Source: Rheinheimera baltica DSM 14885
GTDB taxonomy: Bacteria; Pseudomonadota; Gammaproteobacteria; Enterobacterales; Alteromonadaceae
DNA: 64,000 bases
Assembly: GCF_000425345.1 (NCBI RefSeq)
Contig: NZ_AUDG01000017.1
Span: forward strand, 1-64,000
Direction: 5' to 3'
The notes beneath the pieces were generated by a model. The model made no database searches. It was not told the DNA's origin and worked only from the letters and a program-made list of their open reading frames with translations. Positions within the stretch are counted from its first letter, which is position 1. Every line of letters begins with the position of its first letter. The position numbers and the translations under genes were made by a program. Shown here in pieces: positions 1-7,458 of this stretch.

Positions 1-137
1 AAGCGAATTATCCATGTTGACTGGTATTAAGGGCGTGTTTTACACGAGTGAATATATAACTGAAGAGCCGGATGCGGTAATTCCGCACGTCCGGATCTGT
101 GTGGGGGCGGCTCAGTAATGGGTCGTTCTACCACGAT
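1..137 (+). mobile_element. 3' end of a group II intron (domains V and VI)
   Basis: Positions 65-97 fold as a group II intron domain V: a hairpin that starts GAGCCGGATGCGG, has a TAAT tip and returns through CCGCACGTCCGG, with the catalytic AGC triad at 66-68. About ten bases further on, GGCGGCTC and GGGTCGTT (about 108-126) pair with several G-U wobbles as a domain VI stem. A CTACCACGAT stretch follows, like the 3' ends of many bacterial group II introns. The 3' splice site is inferred to lie at 131 or 137, because introns of this class end in AY. The rest of the intron and any reverse transcriptase would lie left of the window. The boundary is uncertain; the domain V match is the solid part. 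Confidence 0.75.
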
Positions 138-206
138 GCGAATAAACTGGCTGTTGCGACAGTAATAATATTGGCGCTGGGACTACTCGTATTGCTAATT
201 GGTTAA
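138..206 (+). pseudogene. C-terminal tail of a membrane protein, probably the 3' exon of an intron-interrupted gene
   Basis: Directly after the intron end a reading frame runs ANKLAVATVIILALGLLV and then LLIG before TAA at 204-206. This reads as a C-terminal transmembrane helix. The frame has no start codon of its own here, and the upstream bases are intron. I infer that it is the 3' exon of a gene whose 5' exon lies outside the window. If the intron splices, the gene could still be functional. The product family cannot be told from about 23 residues. Confidence 0.4.
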
Positions 207-371
207 GCTATTTAACAAACTCATTTGCTATCAATGAATCATTTTAGAGGGTGTTTGCGCCGTGCAGGGGATAGCATCATTGATAGATCGGTTTGGCATT
301 GAATTGCGTAATCAAATTGTCAGCAACCTGTGCTGTTATGTGCAGAATATTATTTAATATAAGGTTATCAA

Positions 372-1127
372 ATGAGCGTGAGTCGTTATTTTTCAGCAGC
401 AGTTTTAGGTGTTGCCATGCTATGCACTACTTCTGCGTTGGCGCAAAATGCTGCCCCTCAGGGATTTTTGTATGGCATTGGTATTGGCGTAAATCAGGAG
501 ATTTATCGTGGGTATAGTAACCGTACAATACCGTTACCTATATTAGGATATCGCGGTGAAAGATTGTCAGTTTACGGACCTTTTGCCAGTTACACCCTGG
601 TAGATTTTGGCAATATTAGTTTTAGCGCAAAGCTTGCACCGAGATTTGCCGGGTTTGACCAGTCTGACAGCCGTGTGTTTGTGGGCATGGCAAAAAGAAA
701 AAATTCACTTGATGGCGGGTTTGGTGTGCAACTGCGCCAACAAGCCTGGTTGCTCGAAGCCGATACAGTATTTGATTTGTTGGGCAACTCCAATGGACAG
801 GAGTCAAAACTAGCATTGAGCTATAGCTATCGGGCAGGTCCTGTTGTGATTGAGCCTAAAGTGGGTGTTAGTTATTCTGATAACAAGTTGGTTAACTACT
901 ATTACGGTGTTCCGGTAGAAGAAGCTACCGCTGATCGTCTGGCTTATAACGCCGGAGGCGCTTTTAATTACAATGCAGGAGTGTCTTTTAGTACGCCATT
1001 ATTTTTCGGTGGAATGACCCGACTCGGTATCGAGCATCATTGGTATGACAGCAGCATTAGCAACAGCCCGTTAACTGATCGTGATACCGGGCTGTCAGCG
1101 TTCTTGTCCTGGTCGACATTTTTCTAA
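372..1127 (+). CDS. MipA/OmpV family outer-membrane protein
   Basis: The 251-residue protein starts with a typical signal peptide (hydrophobic core at residues 8-20, cleavage after ALAQ). The rest is beta-barrel-like sequence with alternating hydrophobic residues. Glycine-aromatic motifs such as YRGYSNR and LPILGYRGE near the N-terminus are typical of MipA/OmpV proteins, and it ends with the aromatic outer-membrane signature WSTFF. The family comprises outer-membrane scaffolding or porin-like proteins; the exact role is unknown. An AAGG lies about 7 bases before the ATG. Its stop overlaps the stop of the convergent esterase gene by 4 bases. Relatives often sit beside two-component system genes, but no such neighbour is visible here because the left flank is an intron tail. 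Confidence 0.85.
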   Translation: MSVSRYFSAAVLGVAMLCTTSALAQNAAPQGFLYGIGIGVNQEIYRGYSNRTIPLPILGYRGERLSVYGPFASYTLVDFGNISFSAKLAPRFAGFDQSDSRVFVGMAKRKNSLDGGFGVQLRQQAWLLEADTVFDLLGNSNGQESKLALSYSYRAGPVVIEPKVGVSYSDNKLVNYYYGVPVEEATADRLAYNAGGAFNYNAGVSFSTPLFFGGMTRLGIEHHWYDSSISNSPLTDRDTGLSAFLSWSTFF

Positions 1128-2119
1128 TGCTGTAACGCTTGTACCAACTGATATACAGCCTGCAACTGACTACCGTCGCGGGTGGTATACTCTGCGCCAG
1201 TGTAACCCCACCAATCCCAACACGCGTTTGGATTAAACGGGTTAATACTACTTGCCGTGGTTTGTGGATAAAGCACTACAATATTATTGGTGTCAGCATA
1301 GTTATTCAGACCGGTGCCAGCAACATAGGCCTCACCAACACTGGCCGCATTTTGTTTGCAACCATGAAAACTAACATGTAGCCGGCACGATGCACCTGCA
1401 GCACAAGTTTTTGGCACGTATAAGTAGCCTGTTTCAGCCAAGGTGCTTTTTGACGCTTCTGACATCTGAAACTGGTTAATTTTTAATAGGTTACCAGTTG
1501 ATGTTTCACTTTTGGCTTTGATAGTGCCCAGTAAATGTTGTAGTAACGCGCCTGCCGCATCGTAATGACAACTGGCCAGATAAGGTGGTTCTGATATGTC
1601 ACAGGCCCCAAGATCAGTTCTGTCTGTTGGAAAGGTATGACCAAAAGCCATGTCATTAATTAGCACAATATGCTCGGGTTTCACCCACTGCGTATACTGT
1701 TTATACAGCGCCTGAGCTAGCTTGGGATGTACGGTAGTGTCCTTCGTACCACTAAATATCCATACATTGTCATCAGCAAGAGCAGACAATGGTGCCAGCT
1801 TTTGCGTTTGGCGCTTTTCAGTTAAGTAGTTTTCAATAGCTTCAAGATCTGGCGCGCTGGTGGCTTTGTTAAAGCAAAGCTCTAAGGCGAGACCAAGACT
1901 ATTTTGAGCACAATACACCGGCCCTCCAGCCAGCATAGCAACACCTTCTACTTGTTCAGCGAAAGCTTGGTGATATTGTCCAGCCATGTAGGCGCCGCTT
2001 GACAAACCCGATAGCGTAATTTGTTTCGTTAACTGTAATTCTGGTATTGGTGATGTTGCTAATGCGGCATAGCTTATCGCCGATAACAGCGTAAATATTG
2101 ATAAATTACGTGCTTGCAT
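1124..2119 (-). CDS. extracellular PHB depolymerase-like esterase
   Basis: This is a 331-residue secreted alpha/beta hydrolase of the polyhydroxybutyrate depolymerase type. A signal peptide spans about residues 1-21. The lipase-box serine is in GLSSG (residues 38-42, Ser40), which is close to the N-terminus, as in type 2 depolymerases. Downstream family motifs are SFHGCKQN and CWDWWGY. I chose the ATG at 2119 over a longer frame to 2161 because AGGA sits 6 bases upstream and the protein then begins directly with the signal peptide. The likely substrate is poly(3-hydroxybutyrate) or short hydroxyalkanoate oligomers; related proteins hydrolyse other esters. It is convergent with the MipA gene. 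No PHA synthesis gene is in the window. Confidence 0.82.
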   Translation of the reverse strand: MQARNLSIFTLLSAISYAALATSPIPELQLTKQITLSGLSSGAYMAGQYHQAFAEQVEGVAMLAGGPVYCAQNSLGLALELCFNKATSAPDLEAIENYLTEKRQTQKLAPLSALADDNVWIFSGTKDTTVHPKLAQALYKQYTQWVKPEHIVLINDMAFGHTFPTDRTDLGACDISEPPYLASCHYDAAGALLQHLLGTIKAKSETSTGNLLKINQFQMSEASKSTLAETGYLYVPKTCAAGASCRLHVSFHGCKQNAASVGEAYVAGTGLNNYADTNNIVVLYPQTTASSINPFNPNACWDWWGYTGAEYTTRDGSQLQAVYQLVQALQH

Positions 2120-2313
2120 GAGGGATCCTGAAATTGCAGTGTTATAAACTATATTTCGCACATACCGTATGAATAGACAATAAGGCTTTAGTACAGCAAC
2201 AAAGTTATACTACAGTAAAATGGCATACACGCTTTTTAGCAACTTAACATTGCAAAAACAGCACTTTCTGGTTAGATTGAACAGCAGTGCTAGATGAAAA
2301 ACAGGACGTCATA

Positions 2314-2706
2314 ATGAAAAAATGGGCCAGTGCAATGATTGCTGCCGTAGCGTTTTCCTCGGCCGCTGTAGCAAATACTCAAGATTACAAACTGGTGACC
2401 GTTGCCGGTTATCTGAATTTTTACTTGCTGAATTTAAACGCGTGTGAAGATTTCCATCCTGCTGTGCGTTCTGCGGCTTATGATGCAGAGAAAAGTTTAT
2501 ATCCCTATTTGGATAAGCTTTACAGCAAAATGGGCGGCGTTGACGGGGCAAACCAAAAAATGGTTGCTGATATAGTGATGAAACGCCGTAACATGTTAAA
2601 TACGCAAATTGCTGAAGGCGATTTTACCGTTGAGCATTGTCAGGCTGTTGTTAAGATACTGACCGAAGATGGCTTAGATAAAACCTTGCTTAGCGCGTTA
2701 GAGTAA
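2314..2706 (+). CDS. small secreted protein of unknown function
   Basis: The 130-residue protein has a clear signal peptide (MKKWASAMIAAVAF, cleavage near AVA-NT), so it is exported. The mature part is mainly helical, with two cysteines (NACEDF and EHCQAV) that could form a disulfide. I chose the ATG at 2314 over an in-frame start at 2287 because the signal peptide begins there and GGA lies a few bases upstream. It is followed by a strong terminator and by the cobalamin riboswitch, so it is probably a single-gene unit. I do not recognise the family. Confidence 0.7.
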   Translation: MKKWASAMIAAVAFSSAAVANTQDYKLVTVAGYLNFYLLNLNACEDFHPAVRSAAYDAEKSLYPYLDKLYSKMGGVDGANQKMVADIVMKRRNMLNTQIAEGDFTVEHCQAVVKILTEDGLDKTLLSALE

Positions 2707-2724
2707 CATTACTTCGCACATCCA

Positions 2725-2753
2725 AAACCGCCAGCTTATTGCTGGCGGTTTCA
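2725..2753 (+). terminator. intrinsic terminator after the small secreted protein gene
   Basis: AAACCGCCAGC (2725-2735) pairs perfectly with GCTGGCGGTTT (2741-2751) around a TTATT loop. The U-tract is short and interrupted (TTTCACTTT). It insulates the gene from the downstream riboswitch operon. Confidence 0.75.
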
Positions 2754-2789
2754 CTTTGTCCAGATAAAATGTTTTCTGGTACACTACGT

Positions 2790-2947
2790 CTTGCTTTGGT
2801 GTAGGCTATGCCTGCTTAAAAGGGAAACAGGTGAAATACCTGCACTGTCCCCGCAACTGTAATAAGTGCTGCAATCAAATGCCACTGGCCCTAAGGGCTG
2901 GGAAGGCGATTGTGGGTTATCACTTTAAGTCAGGAGACCTGCCTAAG
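2790..2947 (+). promoter_or_regulatory. cobalamin (AdoCbl) riboswitch
   Basis: The leader has the hallmark order of a cobalamin aptamer: GGGAA, the GGTGAAATACCTGCAC segment, the CCCCGCAACTGTAA B12-box region, then GCCACTGG, GGGAAGGC and the closing AGTCAGGAGACCTGCC. It lies directly upstream of btuD-btuC-cobO-btuF, so it should repress that operon when adenosylcobalamin is abundant. Between the aptamer and the first start codon there are small inverted repeats (CTGTG/CACAG at about 2958-2979 and AGCAGC/GCTGCT at about 2979-3016) close to the AGGAG at 3022-3026. Control of translation initiation is therefore plausible, but this is inference. Confidence 0.93.
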
Positions 2948-3032
2948 CCCTAGTTACGCCTCTGTGCGGGAGTTCACAGCAGCACCAGTGCCTTTGTGTA
3001 AGGCTCTCTGCTGCTATTGTCAGGAGTGGGTT

Positions 3033-3806
3033 TTGCTAAAGCTGTCAGCTGTTTCGCTTACGCTTGGAAACCAAGCGGTGCTACAAAATGTTAATTTTGT
3101 TTTGGCTCCAGGCGAGTTTATTGGTGTTATAGGCCCCAATGGCGCAGGAAAAAGCAGCTTATTGCGCGTTGTACAGGGGGCATTAGCCGCAGACAACGGA
3201 CAAATTCTGCTACAACAACGCCCCTTACTGCACTATAAAACGGCTGAGCTGGCTAAAACTGTCGCCGTTGTTAGTCAAAACCCCGCACCTTTGTTTGCGC
3301 TCACGGTTGAGCAAGTTGCGACTATGGGGCTGTTACCTCATAAAAACTGGTTTGAGTTAAATCATAGTCACGATAGACACATCGTTGCGCAAGCTTTGCA
3401 AAAGGTAGGTTTAAACGGTAAAGCTAATCAACTGATTGATAGCTTATCTGGTGGTGAACTCCAGCGGCTTTATATTGCCCGTGCACTAGTGCAACGACCT
3501 GCATTGTTGTTATTGGATGAACCGACAAATCATTTAGATGTATTGTATCAGCATCAGGTACTTCAGCTTGTTAGCGGCTTGGGTATTCCCGCGTTAGCTT
3601 GCCTGCATGATCTTAACCTTGCAGCGTTATATTGCGACAAAATACTGCTATTAAACCAAGGTCAGCAGTGTGCTTTTGGCACACCGGAGCAGGTGTTGCG
3701 AAGTGAGTTACTGCAACAAGTGTTTGGCTTAGCCTGCGAGGTAACAATGCACCCGTTGCTTAACAAGCTCCAGGTCACGTTTATGCCTAACCAAGGAGCC
3801 CACTGA
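3033..3806 (+). CDS. btuD: vitamin B12 ABC transporter ATP-binding protein
   Basis: This is the cytoplasmic ATPase of a FecCD-type importer. The Walker A motif GPNGAGKS is at residues 34-41, the ABC signature LSGGELQR lies mid-protein, Walker B is LLLLDEPT, and the switch histidine is in CLHDLN. I place the start at TTG 3033, which has AGGAG 6 bases upstream and gives a normal-length 257-residue protein. The frame stays open back to 2910, but that region lies within the riboswitch. Its stop overlaps the btuC start (TGATG), so the two are translationally coupled. The riboswitch, cobO and btuF make cobalamin the likely substrate. No outer-membrane btuB receptor is in the window. Confidence 0.88.
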   Translation: MLKLSAVSLTLGNQAVLQNVNFVLAPGEFIGVIGPNGAGKSSLLRVVQGALAADNGQILLQQRPLLHYKTAELAKTVAVVSQNPAPLFALTVEQVATMGLLPHKNWFELNHSHDRHIVAQALQKVGLNGKANQLIDSLSGGELQRLYIARALVQRPALLLLDEPTNHLDVLYQHQVLQLVSGLGIPALACLHDLNLAALYCDKILLLNQGQQCAFGTPEQVLRSELLQQVFGLACEVTMHPLLNKLQVTFMPNQGAH

Positions 3807-4798
3807 TGTTAAAACGGCATTATCGGTTGGCCATGGGGTTATCTATACTGTTATTACTTGCCAGTATGCTAATAAGTCTGACATTAGGTAGTGTGAATAT
3901 CTCTTTGACCGATGTATTTAACGTGTTGGTTGGTCAAGCTACACAGTCAGACTTAACCGAAACAATAATTTTTCAAATCCGCTTACCCCGATTGCTCTGT
4001 GCGGTGTTAGTCGGCGCCGGTTTAGCCATTTCCGGCGCTATTTTGCAAAACGCCAGTCGTAATCCATTAGCGGATCCCTATCTGTTTGGTTTGATGGCCG
4101 GAGCAGGCTTAGGTGCTACCTTGGTGAGCGTTGTCTTGCCGCCACACCTTATTAGTATGGCGCTGGGTGCATTTGTTGGGGCATTGTTTGCGGTGTTACT
4201 GGTTTTTGTAGTGTGTGCCGGACAACACTGGCGCAAAGTAGAAATTACTTTACTGGCCGGCGTGGCAGTATCTTTTATGCTAAGTGCGATTAGCAGCTTT
4301 GTACTCTACTTTGCTGAACCCTTTGCCGCAAATCGCATTATGTTTTGGTTAATGGGGAGTTTAAGCCGAACCGACTGGTTAAGTGTGTTGCTGCTAGCTC
4401 CTATAGTATTACTAGTACTTTTACTGGCGCTGGCACTGCGCCGTCAGCTTGACGCCTTATTACTCAGTGATGAAAGCGCCCGTACACTTGGAGTGAATAC
4501 CTTACGTTTGCGTTTGGTTTTGTTATTAGCAACAGCACTGTTAACCGCTTGTATAGTTTCACAATGTGGTGGTATCGCCTTTGTCGGGTTAATGGTGCCG
4601 CATATCGTTAGACATTTTTTTGGTGTTACATCAGTACGATTGTTATTTGGCTCAGCCATTATTGGCGCATTGTTTATGATCTGGGTGGATAATGTAGCAC
4701 GTACAGTGCTGCCACAGCAGGAGATTCCACTGGGTGTTATTACGTCGTTAGTGGGCAGTATATTTTTTCTTTTAATCATGCGCCGGCAACGGCTATAG
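3806..4798 (+). CDS. btuC: vitamin B12 ABC transporter permease (FecCD family)
   Basis: The 330-residue polytopic inner-membrane protein has about ten hydrophobic segments and family motifs such as QIRLPRLL, LVGAGLAISGAILQ, NPLADPYLFG, GGIAFVGLMVPH and VDNVAR. BtuC dimers form the translocation path and dock BtuD through a cytoplasmic loop. An AAGGAG lies before the ATG, which overlaps the btuD stop by one base. The assignment to B12 rather than heme or siderophore rests on operon context: a cobalamin riboswitch upstream, cobO and btuF downstream. Confidence 0.88.
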   Translation: MLKRHYRLAMGLSILLLLASMLISLTLGSVNISLTDVFNVLVGQATQSDLTETIIFQIRLPRLLCAVLVGAGLAISGAILQNASRNPLADPYLFGLMAGAGLGATLVSVVLPPHLISMALGAFVGALFAVLLVFVVCAGQHWRKVEITLLAGVAVSFMLSAISSFVLYFAEPFAANRIMFWLMGSLSRTDWLSVLLLAPIVLLVLLLALALRRQLDALLLSDESARTLGVNTLRLRLVLLLATALLTACIVSQCGGIAFVGLMVPHIVRHFFGVTSVRLLFGSAIIGALFMIWVDNVARTVLPQQEIPLGVITSLVGSIFFLLIMRRQRL

Positions 4799-4807
4799 CG
4801 AAGTGAT

Positions 4808-5413
4808 ATGACAACAGAACAGCTAAAACAACAACGCCACCGTGAACGTCAGCAGCGACTAAAAACTCAGGTTGATAGCGCTATTGCTGCGGCCACAGAT
4901 GACAAAGGATTGTTACTGGTGATTACCGGTAATGGTAAAGGAAAGTCTACTTCAGGTTTTGGTACGGTTGCGCGCGCGGTTGGGCATGGGTTTACTGCAG
5001 CGGTGGTGCAGTTTATTAAAGGCAGCTGGGAGTGCGGCGAACGTAACTTACTTGAGGAGCATGGTGTTCAATTTGCCGTAATGGCAACGGGTTTTACCTG
5101 GGACACTCAGGACAAAGCTGCTGACATCGATGCAGCAGAGCGCGTTTGGTTGCAGGCAGAGCGATTCTTAGCTGACCCGTCAATTGACATGGTGTTGTTA
5201 GATGAACTGACGTACATGCTGAGTTACCACTATTTATCTCTAGAGCGCATAGAAAAGGCCTTGCTAAACCGACCGGTAAAACAGCATGTTGTTATTACGG
5301 GACGGGCGTGTCATCGCCGTCTAATTGAACTTGCAGATACGGTTAGCGAGGTGCAAAACGTTAAACATGCGTTTGACCATGGCATTAAGGCGCAGCGTGG
5401 AGTGGATTGGTGA
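4808..5413 (+). CDS. cobO: cob(I)yrinic acid a,c-diamide adenosyltransferase
   Basis: The 201-residue enzyme matches the CobA/CobO/BtuR family, which adds the 5'-deoxyadenosyl group of ATP to reduced corrinoids. The P-loop-like motif GNGKGKST is at residues 41-48, followed by VQFIKGSWECGERN, the acidic LLDELTY strand, and VITGRACHRRLIELAD near the C-terminus. The charged N-terminus (QQRHRERQQRLK) is typical. It lies 9 bases after btuC and overlaps the btuF start, so import and activation are coupled in one riboswitch-controlled operon. Confidence 0.93.
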   Translation: MTTEQLKQQRHRERQQRLKTQVDSAIAAATDDKGLLLVITGNGKGKSTSGFGTVARAVGHGFTAAVVQFIKGSWECGERNLLEEHGVQFAVMATGFTWDTQDKAADIDAAERVWLQAERFLADPSIDMVLLDELTYMLSYHYLSLERIEKALLNRPVKQHVVITGRACHRRLIELADTVSEVQNVKHAFDHGIKAQRGVDW

Positions 5414-6225
5414 GGCAACTATTATTGCTCTGTGTTTTGTTTAATGTTGCTGCACAGGCAGAACCCAACCCGCAACGCATTGTCGCGCTGGCGCCTCATA
5501 TCACCGAAATGCTATACGCCATCGGCGCAGGGGACAGACTCGTTGCAGTAAGTGATTACAGTGATTTTCCATCCGAAGCACAAACGTTACCTCGTGTAGC
5601 GAGTTATGCCAGCGTTAATATAGAAGCGGTACTGGCACTAAAGCCCGATTTAGTCATTGCATGGCGTACAGGGAATCCGCAGTCAGATATAAAGCGCTTA
5701 CAACAATTTGGCGTTAACGTCGCGTTTTCAGATCCCATTACATTGGAAGATATTGCTAAAGAACTTCGCATGATAGGAAAGCGAGTAGGCATGCAAGACA
5801 TCGCGAATGAAGAAGCAAACCGTTTTAATCGCCAATTATCAGCGCTGCGCAGTAAGTATCAGCATAAAGCTCCTGTACCCGTATTTTTTGCTATGGGAAC
5901 CGCTCCAGTTAGCACCGTAGCGAACAATGCCTGGCCGCAGCAAATGCTAACGTTATGTGCAGCGGACAATACTTTTAGAAACGTTAAAGGCGACTATCCA
6001 CAGGTGGGAATAGAGCAGGTTGTTGCAGCAAGGCCTGAGGTTATCATTCAACCGGTGCGGCCTAATTTTGCTGCGGATTTCAGCTTTTGGCAGCGGTTTG
6101 TAACACTACCTGCAGTACAAAAACATCAGTTTCTATCGGTAAATGCAGATTATTTGTATCGCACGACCCCCCGCACTTTGCTGGGCATACAGCAATTATG
6201 CGAGGGTGTTGATGCTTTTCGCTAA
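5410..6225 (+). CDS. btuF: periplasmic cobalamin-binding protein
   Basis: This is the class III substrate-binding protein of the B12 importer, about 271 residues. A signal peptide (LLLLCVLFNVAAQA) precedes the mature start EPNPQRIVALAPHITEML, a motif shared by BtuF and related metal-chelate binding proteins. Later family segments are DLVIAWRTGNP and RPEVIIQPVRP. I prefer GTG 5410, which overlaps the cobO stop (GTGA) and has GGAG 7 bases upstream; TTG 5407 is an alternative. It is the last gene of the operon and ends one base from the convergent truncated gene. Confidence 0.88.
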   Translation: MRQLLLLCVLFNVAAQAEPNPQRIVALAPHITEMLYAIGAGDRLVAVSDYSDFPSEAQTLPRVASYASVNIEAVLALKPDLVIAWRTGNPQSDIKRLQQFGVNVAFSDPITLEDIAKELRMIGKRVGMQDIANEEANRFNRQLSALRSKYQHKAPVPVFFAMGTAPVSTVANNAWPQQMLTLCAADNTFRNVKGDYPQVGIEQVVAARPEVIIQPVRPNFAADFSFWQRFVTLPAVQKHQFLSVNADYLYRTTPRTLLGIQQLCEGVDAFR

Positions 6226-6226
6226 C

Positions 6227-7273
6227 TTAACTATTTACACTACTCATCAGTTCATTTGCACGACGCATTAAACGTTCTGCTGTTCGTACCTGGTTAGACT
6301 GTAATAGTTGTCCGGACAAACTAAGGTACTTATCAGCCAGCTTGCGACGTAGGGCAACATGTAATGAAAAGTCGTTTGGAACTAGCGTACTAAATTGCTG
6401 AAGCTTTTCGTAGACTGCATCTATTTCAGCCGCTTTTTCACTGACAGCAAGTTCGTTAGTCATGGTAGAAAAACTATGCTGGTAAAATAGCTCTGCTGCC
6501 TGATAGGGGAAGCTTTCCGCATTACCTAATTCAACAGCACTTCGATAAGATGCCATAGCATCAACGGCACTGGCTAGCTGCTGGCCTTTTGTTACTAATT
6601 CAGCCGTGTCTTGATGCTGCGCAAAAATTAGCTCTCCAGCCATAATAAGCTGCTGCAGTGCGATGGCATCATTGCTCGAGACTGCTTTTTCAAAAGCGGC
6701 GATATAGCTTGCAGTTTCTTCAGTGTCGGGTTCTATAACGTAATTTAAATCGACGCGTTTTAGTGCGGCTTTAATGCTATACAGATCTGGAGCATCATTT
6801 TGTTTTTGATATTGTTGATTGAGTAACAATTGATTTAATTGGGATCGCAATACATCAATGGCTGTTTGTTTGCTGCGCAGCATACTTGCACTTAATCCGG
6901 CTAAATAATGTGAATCAGGATAAAGCGCACTGGCTTGCGCCAGTATTTTCTCAATTTCAGGATAATTCGGATATGCAAAGCTACGATCACTGATCAGTTG
7001 ATCAATTTGCTGTTCAAAATGCATTAATACTTTATTTTGTTGCTGTCTTAATAGCGCATCGCGTTGCAGCGGTTTTGTCTCAGCTAACGCTATTACATTA
7101 AGCAATTGGCTAACGTCGCCCTCGGCTAGCTTTTGATATTGTTGCTGCTCTGCTGTTGTATCAGCCAATCGTTGCTCGTAGCTAGTTAATATGGTTTGGT
7201 TTTGTTGATAATAATACCAGCCACCCCAGCATGTTACTAAAACCGCAGCGGCGACAGCACATGTCTTCGCGTC
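6227..7273 (-). pseudogene. 5'-truncated single-pass membrane protein (C-terminal part)
   Basis: About 348 codons are open, but the frame ends at its 5' side in TAA (7274-7276) with no credible start. The first in-frame start is a TTG at 7168, inside the domain. The N-terminal end reads as a transmembrane helix (CAVAAAVLVTCWGGWYYY), followed by a soluble, mainly helical C-terminal region rich in Q, A and L with TPR-like character. This layout resembles the tail of membrane Ser/Thr kinases or similar multi-domain proteins in type VI secretion or Rhs loci. The catalytic part would have been upstream and is gone. The 5' end coincides with the junction near 7.23-7.27 kb. The kinase idea is a guess. 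Confidence 0.6.
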
Positions 7274-7454
7274 TTATGCCACGGGTGAATTAGGGGCTTG
7301 TGGCGGTTTATATCGATTACTGCATGTTTATCGCGGTTATCAGCGTGGTTATTTACAGGGCTTAACCTTGCAATGCGAGTTATCACCGGCGTTGTATCGT
7401 GCTGTTGCCGTGTTTTCCCAGGCCGGTACTTTAGTAAATAACAAGGAAGTATAG
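7261..7454 (+). pseudogene. 5'-truncated gene upstream of rhs, possibly beta-ketoacyl-synthase-like C-terminus
   Basis: The plus-strand frame is open from 7215 to TAG 7452-7454 and has no start codon. Its convincing part begins ASYATGELGACGGLYRLL and ends about 58 codons later. Small-residue glycine motifs followed by a helix (LLHVYRGYQRGYLQG) and a final strand recall the C-terminal end of thiolase-fold beta-ketoacyl synthases, some of which neighbour Rhs/T6SS genes. The resemblance is weak and the function is not claimed. The stop lies 4 bases before the rhs ATG, so the intact gene was probably co-transcribed with rhs. The 5' part is missing at the same point where the minus-strand gene loses its own 5' part. 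Confidence 0.5.
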
Positions 7455-7458
7455 CAAC

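Noticed and set aside
2910-3032. N-terminal extension of btuD from the TTG at 2910
   Set aside because: This part lies in the riboswitch, has no family similarity and no ribosome site; AGGAG with TTG 3033 explains the normal length.
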